A DNA stretch of 64,000 bases from Micromonospora luteifusca (GTDB lineage: Bacteria > Actinomycetota > Actinomycetes > Mycobacteriales > Micromonosporaceae), in assembly GCF_016907275.1 (NCBI RefSeq), contig NZ_JAFBBP010000001.1, positions 4,268,001-4,332,000 on the forward strand, given 5' to 3'. Within the stretch, counting starts at the first letter, position 1. Each line of letters begins with the position of its first letter. The notes under the pieces are model-generated. The model was not told where the DNA came from. It ran no database searches and was given only the letters and a program-made list of their open reading frames with translations. Shown piece by piece: positions 26,001-34,063 of this stretch. The position numbers were made by a program, and so were the translations under genes.

Positions 26001-26301
26001 CCTCGACGAGGAGATCGACCGGGCCGCCGCCCGCGACGACGACCGGAAGGTAACCGCGCTGGACGCCGAGCGGGGTGCGTTGCTGGACGAGCTACGTGCG
26101 GCCGCGGGGCTGGCCGGTCGGAGCCGCCGCCTGGGCGACGAGGCCGAGCGGGCCCGCAAGACGGTGACCGCGCGGATCCGGGACACGCTGCGCAAGCTCG
26201 ACGGGCGGCACCCGGCCCTCGCCGGCCACCTACGCGAGTCCGTCTCGACCGGCAGCACCTGCAGCTACCAGCCCTCCACCCCACCCCCCTGGCGTCTCTG
26301 A
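23002..26301 (+). CDS. Large AAA-ATPase regulator (AfsR/MalT-like STAND type)
   Basis: A ~1100-residue signalling ATPase. The N-terminal AAA_16 domain has Walker A GEPGIGKTT (about residue 40), Walker B VVVLDDLHWADPAS (about 160) and GTYRD (sensor). About 700 residues of helical TPR-like repeats follow. The C-terminal ~180 residues (VWQLTYAGVVVHLPDAKGLHDL ... RARKTVTARIRDTLRKLD) contain a helical region that may be a winged helix rather than the LuxR HTH usual in this class. Such proteins sense ligands by nucleotide switching. ATG 23002 gives METMDARRGD; GTG/ATG starts upstream would add residues lying in the promoter area. Divergent from the HTH/DUF4180 pair. Confidence 0.75.
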   Translation: MDARRGDAIIGRDHPAGLLRTELDRATTSHGGLVLVTGEPGIGKTTLVTSAAREARQRGALVLGAACWDSDSAPGYWPWVQVLRGLRRSADDWAVARPDAEPALAALLGETDTSKQQADRLTSWAGVDTDTADQEAFALYDAVTAALVAVSQQRPVVVVLDDLHWADPASLRLLSFAAQHTWFERLLLVGTYRDAEVESGEHPLRPLLMPLVAKATTITLTGLSRDEVAALMARTAGREPDADLVDEVHRRTGGNPFFIEQTARLWHADDAAGTIAPGVREAVRRRLAQLPPAVVEALTVAAVLGREFHRQVLAAGAAAPVAQVDRLLDRAVTARLVVARGGGRFAFAHDLVRETLYDGLSHDERQARHGAVVRAVDDLRELTDQLIPADLARHAYLAGPALDRARVATLLVAAGRDAFVRLAADEASVHFRRALEVVEDPEQRVRILVEFGEGQYHHAGREESVALFAEAGALARTLDDPVLLARVALIVNRARQVETAHSIDAGELVRDAYRKLIGEPDAAASVGALVADLITATETIARRGQDDEALTFSLWARHDTTWGLGTAAARAALTAEIREVARRTGDRETELWATSLRWVALLELGDPHFNEEFATFVSADRHGDVTRHGMAAAIDSGIIAAFRGDFAEADERFAVLGDLSDPGHAEFGFMGHHLRWSRLLLQGRFADADTLLDELTPVDYPYQELLRAITAAERGDGETAVQLTAGIEAAAIRYPRPVSPIWLRLRAQAAAASADPQLCDAARAALVPHRGEWMVALFGCDVSGPVDHWLALVDAAQQRWDDAIAGFTAARESADRLGARTWSLIARAGLVNALAGRGHPADAATLAALRATTVQQAAALGMTQVLHRIAEPAPIDAAEPTATARQAVAPGQAVGRANAGPGQAFASGPATAVAPAGEGYEFRRDGPVWQLTYAGVVVHLPDAKGLHDLHLLLSRPGSDVPAVELLDPAAGPELIAARRMGADPVLDDEAKARYRRHLARLDEEIDRAAARDDDRKVTALDAERGALLDELRAAAGLAGRSRRLGDEAERARKTVTARIRDTLRKLDGRHPALAGHLRESVSTGSTCSYQPSTPPPWRL

Positions 26302-26328
26302 CCCCGGGGGGCGGGGCGGGAGGGTCAG
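26298..26328. terminator. Weak hairpin between convergent genes
   Basis: CTGACCC (26298-26304) pairs with GGGTCAG (26322-26328), overlapping both gene ends. A 7-bp stem with a 17-base G-rich loop; weak candidate. Confidence 0.35.
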
Positions 26329-27182
26329 CGGCGGTTGTACCGGTACATCGTCAGGGTGCCGAAGACGAGCACGAAGCCGGCGCTCCAGAGCAGTAGCCAC
26401 ATCGTGGCCGACGGGTCCGAGTCGCCGCTCATCGCACCACGGATCGAGGCGACCAGCTGCGTCACCGGGTTGACCTTCACGAACGCCTGGAGCCAGCCGG
26501 GCATGGTGCTCGGCTCGACGAAGACGTTGCTCAGGAACGTCAGCGGGAACAGCACCATCATGCTGACCCCCATCACCGACTTCTCGCTGCGCAGGATCAG
26601 CCCGAAGAACGTCCACACCCAGGAGAACGCGAACGAGAAGATCACCAGCAGCCCGATCCCGGTGGCAGCGCCGAGCACCCCGCCAGCGGGCCGGAACCCG
26701 AGCGCCAGCCCCAGTCCCAGGATCACCAGGGCGGCGAGGATGTAGCGCAGCACGTCGCCGAAGATCATGCCGACCAGGGCGGCCGGGCGCCAGACGGGCA
26801 GCGTCCGGAACCGGTCGAAGATACCCTTCTCGATGTCGGTGTTGAGGCCGACACCGGTGTACATGGTGATCATCACGACGCTGGTCACCATGATGCCGGG
26901 CAGGAAGAACTGCAGGTATTCACGGGGGCTGCCGGCGAGGGCACCGCCGAACAGGTACGTGAACATCAGCACCATGATGATCGGGAACGCGGTCACGTCG
27001 AAGAGCTGCTCCGGTACGTGCTTGATCTTCAGCATGGCCCGCCAGCCGAAGGTGAGCGACGCGCCCAGCGCGCTCGGTCGAGGCGGTCGGGCACTGGGCG
27101 CGAGCACGGTCGCCAGCGCCTCGGCGGACGGGACGTAGACGGACGGTGCCCGTTCGGTCGTGGTGGTCGTGGCGTTGCTCAT
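26325..27182 (-). CDS. ABC-2 type exporter permease (DrrB-like)
   Basis: A 285-residue permease with six hydrophobic helices and the ABC-2 signature region ([36 protein letters not shown]) near the C-terminus, as in daunorubicin-type exporters. Probably exports a hydrophobic drug or lipid with the ATPase encoded just upstream. Its ATG overlaps the ATPase stop by 4 bp (27179-27182), so the two are co-translated. No biosynthetic genes are adjacent, so the substrate is unknown. Confidence 0.85.
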   Translation of the reverse strand: MSNATTTTTERAPSVYVPSAEALATVLAPSARPPRPSALGASLTFGWRAMLKIKHVPEQLFDVTAFPIIMVLMFTYLFGGALAGSPREYLQFFLPGIMVTSVVMITMYTGVGLNTDIEKGIFDRFRTLPVWRPAALVGMIFGDVLRYILAALVILGLGLALGFRPAGGVLGAATGIGLLVIFSFAFSWVWTFFGLILRSEKSVMGVSMMVLFPLTFLSNVFVEPSTMPGWLQAFVKVNPVTQLVASIRGAMSGDSDPSATMWLLLWSAGFVLVFGTLTMYRYNRR

Positions 27183-28192
27183 CGGGCTGCCTCCAGCTTG
27201 TCGTCGCGCTCGTCGGCCGGCACGGCGGGGTGATCGGTCAACGCCAGGAAGACCTCGTCCAGGCTCGGCTGACCGAGGGAGAAGTCGTCAACGAGGATGC
27301 CGGCGCGGGCCAGGTCGCCGAGCGCGCGAGCTGCCTGGGCGCTGGCGTCGAGGTCGGTGCCGGCCTCGCCGACCCGGGCGGTCAACGCCACCGGGTCGGC
27401 GGCGAGCTGCACCGGCACGTCGAGCGCCTCTCGGAGAACCTTCTCCGCCTCGGGCCGCTGCCCCGGATCGCGAAGTCGCAGGTGGACGGTGCCGGAGCCG
27501 ACTGACGACTTCAGCTCGCCCGGGGTGCCCTCCGCGATCACCCGGCCGTGGTCGACGACGGCGATCCGTCCGGCGAGCTGGTCGGCCTCGTCGAGGTACT
27601 GCGTCGTCAGCAGCACTGTCGTGCCGTGCGACACCACCGCCCGGATGATCTCCCATACCTGGTTACGGCTACGCGGGTCGAGGCCGGTCGTCGGCTCGTC
27701 GAGGAAGAGCAGATCGGGTGTGTTGAGGATGCTGGCGGCGATGTCGATGCGCCGCCGCATCCCACCCGAATACTTCTTCACCTGGCGGTCGCTCGCCTCG
27801 GTCAGACCGAACGCGGCGAGCAGGGCCGCCGCGCGCTCCCGGGCGGCCGGCTTGCGCAGGCCGAGCAGTCGGGCGAGGAGCACCAGGTTCTCCGTGCCGG
27901 TCAGGTCCTCGTCGACGGAGGCGTACTGGCCGGTGAGGCTGACCCGCGAACGGACCTTGTCGGCATCGGTGACCACGTCGTGCCCGAAGACCCGTGCCGA
28001 GCCGCCGTCGGGGCGCAGCAACGTCGCGAGCACCCGGACGGCGGTGGTCTTGCCCGCCCCGTTCGGGCCGAGCAGACCGTAGACGGTGCCGGCGGGCACC
28101 TGTAGGTCGATTCCGGCCAGCGCCTGGGTCTCCCCGAACGAGCGGGTGAGCCCCTCGGCCTCGATGGCCAGGCCGGTGGTGCGTCTACTCAT
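27179..28192 (-). CDS. ABC exporter ATPase (DrrA-like)
   Basis: A 337-residue ATP-binding subunit: Walker [10 protein letters not shown] (about 38-46), signature [14 protein letters not shown] (about 140), Walker [17 protein letters not shown], and a C-terminal daunorubicin-resistance-type extension ([16 protein letters not shown] ... [13 protein letters not shown]). Powers the following permease, with which it overlaps. Starts at ATG 28192. Confidence 0.9.
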   Translation of the reverse strand: MSRRTTGLAIEAEGLTRSFGETQALAGIDLQVPAGTVYGLLGPNGAGKTTAVRVLATLLRPDGGSARVFGHDVVTDADKVRSRVSLTGQYASVDEDLTGTENLVLLARLLGLRKPAARERAAALLAAFGLTEASDRQVKKYSGGMRRRIDIAASILNTPDLLFLDEPTTGLDPRSRNQVWEIIRAVVSHGTTVLLTTQYLDEADQLAGRIAVVDHGRVIAEGTPGELKSSVGSGTVHLRLRDPGQRPEAEKVLREALDVPVQLAADPVALTARVGEAGTDLDASAQAARALGDLARAGILVDDFSLGQPSLDEVFLALTDHPAVPADERDDKLEAAR

Positions 28193-28220
28193 GATTCGTA
28201 CCTCTCGTGTTGGACGTGTT

Positions 28221-28260
28221 CAGGAGACGACGGGTCAGGAGACGACGGGTCAGGAGACAT
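28221..28260. repeat. Short tandem repeat, 15-bp units
   Basis: CAGGAGACGACGGGT occurs twice exactly (28221-28235, 28236-28250) and a third unit begins (CAGGAGACA). It covers the 3' end of the FMN reductase gene, including its stop, and the gap before the ABC ATPase gene. Probably from replication slippage. Confidence 0.75.
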
Positions 28261-28804
28261 AGGGCCGGGCCGCCCGGCCGCCGCGCAGGGCCAGGCCCCA
28301 CCAGCGGAGCTGGTCGAGCAGGACGCTGGCGTCGCGGCGCAGCTCGTCGGTGCACTGCGGTGTCGGCTCGCCCGCGAGCAGGTCGATCCCGACGACGTCG
28401 CGCACGGTCATCGCGTGCAGTGCGGTGAAGACCGTGCGCAGGTGGTCGACCGCGTGCCGGCCGGTGGACCGGCAGCCGTACGACACGAAGCCGACCGGTT
28501 TGGCCTGCCACTCGTCATACGCGTAGTCGATGGCCTGTTTCAAGGGTGCCGGGAAGCTGTGGTTGTACTCGGGGGTGATCACGACGAACGCCTCCGCCTG
28601 ATCCACCTCGCGGACGAACGCCCGGATGGGCGCGGTCGGCTCGGCGGGGTAACTGGCCGGAAAGTCGTACTCGCCCAGGTCAACGACCGTCACCACCAGG
28701 TCGTCGTGCGACGTGGCCTGGTCGACGAACCAGCGGGCGATCCGATCGCCGGCCCGCCCCTCCCGGGTGCTGCCGATGATCACGGCGATCCGCAACGGTG
28801 TCAT
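28250..28804 (-). CDS. NADPH-dependent FMN reductase
   Basis: A 184-residue flavodoxin-fold reductase. The FMN phosphate loop is GSTREGRAG (about 10-18), and ITPEYNHSFPAPLKQAIDY (about 82-100) is the hallmark of the NADPH_FMN_red family (ArsH/YwqN type). It reduces quinones, azo compounds or free FMN in the cytosol. ATG 28804 with GGGAGG upstream; a GTG two codons earlier is possible. Upstream of the ABC pair on the same strand, and divergent from the GNAT gene across a perfect palindrome. Confidence 0.85.
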   Translation of the reverse strand: MTPLRIAVIIGSTREGRAGDRIARWFVDQATSHDDLVVTVVDLGEYDFPASYPAEPTAPIRAFVREVDQAEAFVVITPEYNHSFPAPLKQAIDYAYDEWQAKPVGFVSYGCRSTGRHAVDHLRTVFTALHAMTVRDVVGIDLLAGEPTPQCTDELRRDASVLLDQLRWWGLALRGGRAARPYVS

Positions 28805-28847
28805 CGCCACCCCCTCCCATCCTTCAGGCGCGAGATGGCGGCCGGAG

Positions 28848-28870
28848 CCCGCTAGATCCGATCTAGCGGG
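28848..28870. promoter_or_regulatory. Perfect 23-bp operator palindrome
   Basis: CCCGCTAGATC, one central base, then GATCTAGCGGG: two 11-bp arms with perfect symmetry, in the gap between divergent genes. Form and position fit a dimeric repressor site (TetR- or MarR-like) controlling the FMN reductase, the acetyltransferase or both. No such repressor gene is adjacent. Confidence 0.6.
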
Positions 28871-28934
28871 GGCGTTTCGGGAGCGCGATGTCGGTGGGGT
28901 CGGCTTGACTGAGGTCGACGAACAGGGGAGTGGG

Positions 28935-29450
28935 ATGGCTCAGGTACGCATCGAACCGTGGCACGAGGACGACCTTGATCTGCTGCGGCAGCTCAAGTCA
29001 CCGGACACGCGCAAGCACACCGGCGGTCCGGAAACCGATGCGCAGGTGATTGCCCGGCACGACCGGTACGTGCACTTCGCCGACGCTGGGCAGGGCTGCA
29101 TGTTCACGCTGGTGCTGCCAGACGGCGCACGGGCGGGCAGCGTCGGCTACTGGGCCCGCGAGTGGCGCGAGCAACCGGTGTACGAGATGGGCTGGGCGGT
29201 GCTGCCCGCGTACCGGGGACATGGGCTGGCCAGCGCGGCGGTGCGTGCGGTCGTCGACGTGGCCCGCGCCCGGCGGGACCGGCGCTACGCCCACGCCTAC
29301 CCCTCGGTCGACAATCCCGCGTCGAACGCGGTCTGCCGTAAGGCCGGTTTCACGCTGCTCGGCGAGACGGGTTTCGAATACCCGCCGGGTCAGATGATGC
29401 GTGCCAACGACTGGCAGCTCGACCTGACCGCCCCGCCGACCGAGGGTTGA
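28935..29450 (+). CDS. GNAT-family N-acetyltransferase
   Basis: A 171-residue acyltransferase of the RimJ/RimL type: EMGWAVLPAYRGHGLASAAVRAVVDVAR holds the acetyl-CoA pyrophosphate loop (RGHGLA), followed by NPASNAVCRKAGFTLLGE, the fourth motif. Transfers acetyl from acetyl-CoA to an unknown amine. ATG 28935 follows an AGGGGAGTGGG site. Ends convergent with the aldo/keto reductase, with a terminator hairpin overlapping its last codons. Confidence 0.85.
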   Translation: MAQVRIEPWHEDDLDLLRQLKSPDTRKHTGGPETDAQVIARHDRYVHFADAGQGCMFTLVLPDGARAGSVGYWAREWREQPVYEMGWAVLPAYRGHGLASAAVRAVVDVARARRDRRYAHAYPSVDNPASNAVCRKAGFTLLGETGFEYPPGQMMRANDWQLDLTAPPTEG

Positions 29451-29464
29451 GGTCGACGGGGCGG
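29428..29464. terminator. Hairpin terminator overlapping GNAT 3' end
   Basis: CCGCCCCGCCGACC (29428-29441) pairs with GGTCGACGGGGCGG (29451-29464) at 13 of 14 positions with a 9-base loop. It sits between convergent genes and includes the stop codon of the first. Confidence 0.65.
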
Positions 29465-29475
29465 CTGCTGGCAGG

Positions 29476-30462
29476 TCACCAGGTGGTGTCGAGGCGGTGC
29501 CGCTGCTCGGCGGTCAACTCCAGGTCCACCGCTGCCAGGCTCTCCTCCAGTTGTGCCACCGAGGAGGCGCCCACCAGCGGGATCGACGGCAGTTCGCCGC
29601 CCAGCAACCAGGCGAGCACCACCTGGTTGACGGTCGCACCGGTCTCCGCGGCCACCTCCCGCAACGCGGCCAGCCGGCGCGGCACGCTCGGCAGGTCGTA
29701 CTCGGCGCCCAGCGGCTTGTCCGCCCGGGTGAGCGCCCCCTTCAGCAGCGGTGAGTACGCCACCAGGGTCAACTCCGGCTCGGCACGCAGGTAGCTGAGC
29801 AGATCGGGGCCGGCCGAGCCCGGGTCGCCATCCGGATCCAGCTGGTTGGCCATGTCGGACCGGCGGGCCAGGTAGCTGTGGTGGTACTGGAGCACCTCGT
29901 ACCCCGGCAGGCCGGCGGCGGCGGCCAGCGCACGAGCGCGCTCGACCCGCCAGGCCCGGTGGTTGCTCGCGCCCAGCAGACCCACCGTGCCCTCGCCGAC
30001 CAGCTCGGCGAAACCCGCCACGGTCTCCTGCAGCGGCACCGTGCGGTCCTCGATGTGCGCGTAGAGCAGGTCCAGCCGCTCCACACCGAGCCGTTCCCGG
30101 CTGCGCTCCGCGGACTCGCGGATCACCTTGACGGACAGGCCTTCGGCGTTGTCCAGGTAGCTGGTCCCCGGGGCCAGTGGCCGGGCCCCCAGCTTGGTGG
30201 CGATGACGATCTCGGCGCCGACACCGCGGCTGCGCCGCCACCGGCCGAGCAACTCCTCACTCTGCCCACCCTGCCCGCCGTCCACCCAGAACGCATAGTT
30301 GTCCGACGTGTCGATGAACGTGCCGCCGGCCTCGACGTACCGGTCGAGGATCGCGTACGAGGTGGCCTCGTCGGTGGCGCTGCCGAAGAGCATCGCGCCG
30401 AGGCTGAGCACGCTGACCTCGCGCCGGGTCGCCGGGTCGGTGCCGATCGTGCGGTACCGCAT
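29476..30462 (-). CDS. Aldo/keto reductase
   Basis: A 328-residue AKR of the AKR11/YhdN-like type. The TIM-barrel active site shows the catalytic Asp/Tyr in FIDTSDNYAFW (about 49-59) and the Lys in VIATKLG; the NADPH-binding region lies near SSVAQLEESL. Reduces aldehydes or ketones with NADPH. ATG 30462 has GAGGAG upstream. A MerR-type promoter element lies about 40 bp before the start, so it may respond to a stress or a small-molecule inducer. Confidence 0.85.
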   Translation of the reverse strand: MRYRTIGTDPATRREVSVLSLGAMLFGSATDEATSYAILDRYVEAGGTFIDTSDNYAFWVDGGQGGQSEELLGRWRRSRGVGAEIVIATKLGARPLAPGTSYLDNAEGLSVKVIRESAERSRERLGVERLDLLYAHIEDRTVPLQETVAGFAELVGEGTVGLLGASNHRAWRVERARALAAAAGLPGYEVLQYHHSYLARRSDMANQLDPDGDPGSAGPDLLSYLRAEPELTLVAYSPLLKGALTRADKPLGAEYDLPSVPRRLAALREVAAETGATVNQVVLAWLLGGELPSIPLVGASSVAQLEESLAAVDLELTAEQRHRLDTTW

Positions 30463-30503
30463 GGGAACTCCTCTCGTGCGCCCTACCGGTGGGCGCACCT
30501 GTC

Positions 30504-30534
30504 ACCCTGCAAGCTGGAGCGCACTCGAGGTCAA
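30504..30534 (-). promoter_or_regulatory. MerR-family-type promoter with 19-bp spacer
   Basis: On the minus strand -35 TTGACC (30534-30529) and a -10-like CAGGGT (30509-30504) are 19 bp apart. The spacer carries an imperfect dyad, CTCGAG...CTCCAG. An overlong spacer with a central dyad is typical of MerR-regulated promoters. It lies upstream of the aldo/keto reductase start. Confidence 0.5.
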
Positions 30535-30542
30535 GCGCTCAT

Positions 30543-31295
30543 TCACCAGGGCAGCACGCCGTACCCGCCGCCGGTGTCCATCTGGAAGCCCCAGAGCAAC
30601 CCGCTCGGCCCGTCGGCGGGGAGTGTCGCCAGATGCACGCTAACTTCGGCGCCCTGCTCGGCGGTGCGGAAGCCGCTGTTGCCGTTGAAATCGGTGGCGC
30701 AGTAGCCCGGGTTCGCCGCGTTCACCTTGATCGGCGTGTCCCGCAACTCCTTGGCGTACATCGCGGTGAGCATGTTCAGCGCTGCCTTCGACGACGGGTA
30801 CGGCACGGAGGTCAACTCGAACAGCGCGCCGGCCGGGTCGGTCATCACCGCGATCGAGCCGACCTCGCTGGAGACGTTGACGATCCGGGCCGCGGGTGCC
30901 CGGCGCAGCAGCGGCAGCAGCGCGTTGGTCACCGTCACCACCCCGAACACGTTCGTCTCGAACACCCCGCGCAGCGTCGCCATGGTCGTCTCGCTGGGCA
31001 GTCCCCGCGTACCGTCGCCGAGGAAGATGCCGGCGTTGTTGACCAGCACGTCCAACCGGCCGTACTCCGTCTCCACCAGCTTCGCGGCGGCTGCCACCGA
31101 TTCGGCGTCGGTCACGTCGAGTGGCACGAACCGGGCGTCCGCGCCGCCGTCGCGCAGCTCGCGTTCCGCTGCCCGGCCCCGATCGGCGTCCCGCGCGCCG
31201 ATCAGCACGGTCATCCCGAGCCCGCCGAGCTGTCGGGCGGTGGCGAAACCGATTCCCTTGTTGGCCCCGGTGATCAGGGCGGTCGTGTTCGTCAT
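30543..31295 (-). CDS. Short-chain dehydrogenase/reductase
   Basis: A 250-residue classical SDR: cofactor loop TGANKGIG (9-16), NNAG (86-89), catalytic Ser142 (VSS), Tyr166 and Lys170 (YPSSK). Resembles plant-type carbonyl reductases, NADPH-dependent enzymes that reduce quinones and ketones. ATG 31295 is clear; the same frame stays open far upstream through the regulator gene, but only as its antisense. Divergent from the MmyB-like regulator, a common arrangement in which that regulator controls the SDR. Confidence 0.9.
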   Translation of the reverse strand: MTNTTALITGANKGIGFATARQLGGLGMTVLIGARDADRGRAAERELRDGGADARFVPLDVTDAESVAAAAKLVETEYGRLDVLVNNAGIFLGDGTRGLPSETTMATLRGVFETNVFGVVTVTNALLPLLRRAPAARIVNVSSEVGSIAVMTDPAGALFELTSVPYPSSKAALNMLTAMYAKELRDTPIKVNAANPGYCATDFNGNSGFRTAEQGAEVSVHLATLPADGPSGLLWGFQMDTGGGYGVLPW

Positions 31296-31397
31296 GCCGT
31301 CGAGCCTGTCCCGGTGGATGTCGTCTGGGGAGAGACGGGCCGAGGCTGGGATCAGCGGTACCAGCCTCGTCGACCCGGCCCGAGGCATGCTGGGGGC

Positions 31398-32240
31398 ATG
31401 ACGAGCAGCGGCCTGCGGCGTGACGAACTGGCGGCGTTCCTGCGCACCCGCCGCGCCCGGTTGCGGCCCGCCGAGGTCGGCCTCCCCGACGGGGTACGCC
31501 GGCGCACGCCCGGCCTGCGTCGACAGGAGGTCGCCCAGCTCGCCGGCATGTCGATCGACTACTACATCCGGCTGGAGCAGGGCCGCGGGCCGCACCCGTC
31601 CCGGCAGGTGCTCGCCGCGATGGCCCGGGCGCTGCTGCTCAGCCGGGACGAGCGCGAGTACCTGTTTCGGATCGCCGGGGAGCATCCGCCACCGACCGGC
31701 GGGCCGAGCCGGGAGGTGAGCCCCGGCCTGCGGCACCTGCTCGACGCGATGACCGAAGCTCCGGCGTACCTCGTCGACGCCGCGTACCACGTGTTGGCCT
31801 GGAACCACCTGGCCACGTACTTCGTGGGGGATCTCGCGGCCGTGCCGGACGCGGACCGCAACATGATCCGCTGGACGTTTCGGCAGCCGGCGACCAGCGG
31901 CCACTGGACCGACGCCGAGGTGCTTCGATTCGTGCGCAGCACAGTGGCGGACCTGCGAGCCGCCTACGGCCGCTACCCGACCGACCCGGCGATCCGCGAG
32001 CTGGTCACCGAGCTGCTCGGCACCTCGCCCCGGTTCGCGCGGCTCTGGGCGGAGCACGATGTCGAGGAGCGCCGCCCCATCGTCAAGCGGGTGCCGCACC
32101 CGGAGTTGGGGTCGTTGGAGTTCGAGTGCCGGGTGCTGCACGTGCCGGAGACCGACCAGCGGATGATCGTCTACGTCCCCGAGCCCGGCTCACCGACTCA
32201 GGCGGTGTTCCGCCGGCTCGCCGAGCGCGTCGCGCCCTGA
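31398..32240 (+). CDS. XRE-family regulator with MmyB-like ligand domain
   Basis: A 280-residue regulator. The N-terminal helix-turn-helix (about 38-75: RRQEVAQLAGMSIDYYIRLEQGRG) is followed by an MmyB-like C-terminal domain (about 110-280) with the typical PAYLVDAAYHVLAWN and ELGSLEFECRVLHVPETDQRMIVYVPEPGSP blocks. MmyB-type domains bind small, often fatty, ligands. ATG 31398 gives MTSSGLRRDELAAFLRTRR. It faces away from the SDR gene across 102 bp, so it probably controls it. Confidence 0.9.
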   Translation: MTSSGLRRDELAAFLRTRRARLRPAEVGLPDGVRRRTPGLRRQEVAQLAGMSIDYYIRLEQGRGPHPSRQVLAAMARALLLSRDEREYLFRIAGEHPPPTGGPSREVSPGLRHLLDAMTEAPAYLVDAAYHVLAWNHLATYFVGDLAAVPDADRNMIRWTFRQPATSGHWTDAEVLRFVRSTVADLRAAYGRYPTDPAIRELVTELLGTSPRFARLWAEHDVEERRPIVKRVPHPELGSLEFECRVLHVPETDQRMIVYVPEPGSPTQAVFRRLAERVAP

Positions 32241-32333
32241 CCCGCCCGGCAGCCGACCAGCCCGTCCCCGTGGTCGGACCGCCGGTAGAGCACGCTGTGC
32301 CGCTCCCGGGTGGTGCCCGACCCGCGGCAGCGT

Positions 32334-33029
32334 TCAGACGGCCTTTTCGAAGGCGGCCACCGCGAGCGGCGCGATCTTCGCGATCAGCGCGGTGCCGGCC
32401 GCCAGGTCACCGTCGCTCGCCGAGGCGTCCACCTCCATGACGAAGTTGCCGCGCACCAGGATCAGCGTGCACTGGTGCCGGGTCGCCTTCCCCTTCAGCC
32501 GCTCGCAGAAGGTGATCACGTCGGGGCCGTTCGGCACCGGCGGGGGCGACGGCCGCACGATCGTCGACGTGCGCCCGTCGTCGGGCACCTCGTACTCCTT
32601 GCACGTCGACAGGACCGACCGCAGCTCGTCGGCGAGCTTGCGGCCGGGCACCTTCAGGTAGCCGACCACGTACTGCCGGATCCACACGCTCTCGCCGTCC
32701 CAGAGCCGCTCCCGGTAGGCGGTGCGTTTGATGTCCGACGGCAGGCTCGCCCTGCACAGGGAGATCAGCTTCCACGCCTCGGTGTTCTCGTCGGTGTACT
32801 GGGCGGTCTCCGGGTGGAACTTCGCGTCCAGGTTCAGCATCGCTGCGGTGACCCGGCTGCGGACCTCGGCCGTGGAGGTTGGCGCTGGCCGCGGCTTCGG
32901 CGGGGTCGGCGAGGCCGACACCGACGGCGCGGACCAGCGGGGAGTCTCGGCGGCCTGGCTCGGCGCGCAGGCCGCCGAGCCGAGCAGGAGCAACGACAGC
33001 AGAGCGAGGGTGGTACGGCGGAGCGACAT
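32334..33029 (-). CDS. Lipoprotein of unknown function
   Basis: A 231-residue protein with a lipoprotein signal (LLSLLLLGSAAC, acceptor Cys21), a Pro/Ser/Thr-rich linker (about 30-52) and a globular domain with three to four Cys (LCRASLPS, LSTCKEYE, TFCERLK, HQCTLIL), perhaps forming disulfides. Attached to the outer face of the cell membrane. No family recognised. The aldo/keto reductase gene lies upstream on the same strand but is separated by a strong terminator. Confidence 0.7.
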   Translation of the reverse strand: MSLRRTTLALLSLLLLGSAACAPSQAAETPRWSAPSVSASPTPPKPRPAPTSTAEVRSRVTAAMLNLDAKFHPETAQYTDENTEAWKLISLCRASLPSDIKRTAYRERLWDGESVWIRQYVVGYLKVPGRKLADELRSVLSTCKEYEVPDDGRTSTIVRPSPPPVPNGPDVITFCERLKGKATRHQCTLILVRGNFVMEVDASASDGDLAAGTALIAKIAPLAVAAFEKAV

Positions 33030-33057
33030 CGCCGGGGGCGGTCCTTTCAGGCGGCGA

Positions 33058-33085
33058 AAAGGGGGGCCCGACCGGGCCCCCCTTT
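33058..33085 (-). terminator. Strong intrinsic terminator
   Basis: A perfect 13-bp stem (AAAGGGGGGCCCG / CGGGCCCCCCTTT, 33058-33070 and 33073-33085) with a tiny loop. On the minus strand it is followed by a T run (TTTT), so it ends transcripts of the upstream aldo/keto reductase; the stem is symmetrical enough to work both ways. Confidence 0.8.
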
Positions 33086-33111
33086 CAGTGGCGTCGCCGC
33101 CGGCCGCCGCG

Positions 33112-33963
33112 TTACGCCGGCAGGTACGCGAAGGTGTCCGGGTCGGGGCCCTGCCGCCCGGCCTCGCCCTTGTCCAGCTCGGTGATCCGCTCCATCGCCG
33201 CGTCGTCCAGCTCGAAGTCGAAGATCCGAGTGTTCTCCTCGATCCGCTTCGGGGTGGTCGACTTCGGGAAGATGATGTCGCCGCGCTGCACGTGCCAGCG
33301 GAGCACCACCTGCGCCGGGGTCCGGTCGAGCTGCTCGGCGATGTCGACCACCGTCGGGTCGTCCAGCACCTTGCCCTGCGCGATGGGCGACCACGCCTCG
33401 GTGAGGATGTTGTGCTCGCGGCCGTAGGCGCGGACGGTCTCGTTACCGAAGTACGGGTGCGCCTCGATCTGGTTCACCGCCGGCACGACGCTCGCCTCGT
33501 CGGCCAGCCGCTGCAGGTGCGACACCTGGAAGTTCGACACGCCGATCGAACGGGCGCGGCCGTCGCGCTGCAACTCCTCCAGCACCTTCCAGGTCGAGAC
33601 GTAGTCACCGTCGTACAGGGTCGGCAGCGGCCAGTGGATCAGGAACAGGTCGATGTAGTCCATCTTCAGCGCCGCGAGCGTCGAGTCGAACGCCTTGCGG
33701 GCGTCGTCGGGGCGGTGGAAGGCGTTGCTCAGCTTGCTGGTCACGTAGACCGTGCCCCGGTCCAGGCCGGAGACGCGTACCGCTTCGCCGACCTCGGCCT
33801 CGTTGCCGTACATCTGGGCGGTGTCGATGTGCCGGTAGCCCGCCTCGAACGCCGTCGTCACCGCCGCGACGGTGTCCTTCGGCTCGATCTGGAACACCCC
33901 GAAGCCGAGCTGCGGGATGGTGGTGCCGTCGTTCAGGCTGATGTCCGGAATCATGCTGGCCAT
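33112..33963 (-). CDS. Aldo/keto reductase, 2,5-diketogluconate-reductase-like
   Basis: A 283-residue AKR5-type enzyme: LGFGVFQI, catalytic Asp/Tyr in GYRHIDTAQMYGNE (about 43-56), Lys in VTSKLS, His in FLIHWPLP, and the NADPH C-terminal SXXKP-like region FPKSTTPKRIEEN. Reduces small aldehydes and diketones with NADPH in the cytosol. ATG 33963. Follows the LysR gene on the same strand (100 bp), so LysR-dependent control is possible. Confidence 0.9.
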   Translation of the reverse strand: MASMIPDISLNDGTTIPQLGFGVFQIEPKDTVAAVTTAFEAGYRHIDTAQMYGNEAEVGEAVRVSGLDRGTVYVTSKLSNAFHRPDDARKAFDSTLAALKMDYIDLFLIHWPLPTLYDGDYVSTWKVLEELQRDGRARSIGVSNFQVSHLQRLADEASVVPAVNQIEAHPYFGNETVRAYGREHNILTEAWSPIAQGKVLDDPTVVDIAEQLDRTPAQVVLRWHVQRGDIIFPKSTTPKRIEENTRIFDFELDDAAMERITELDKGEAGRQGPDPDTFAYLPA

Positions 33964-34063
33964 TGCGGCTCCTTCGCGTCATCTTCGTTGCCTGTCATCC
34001 ATACCCGAGGCTGCGGGTGATGCACCGGCCAAACCTGGGTGACGAGCGCTACGTTCGACCCGT

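Noticed and set aside
30543..32141. A 532-codon minus-strand open frame
   Set aside because: The SDR starts at 31295; the upstream part is antisense of the MmyB-like regulator.
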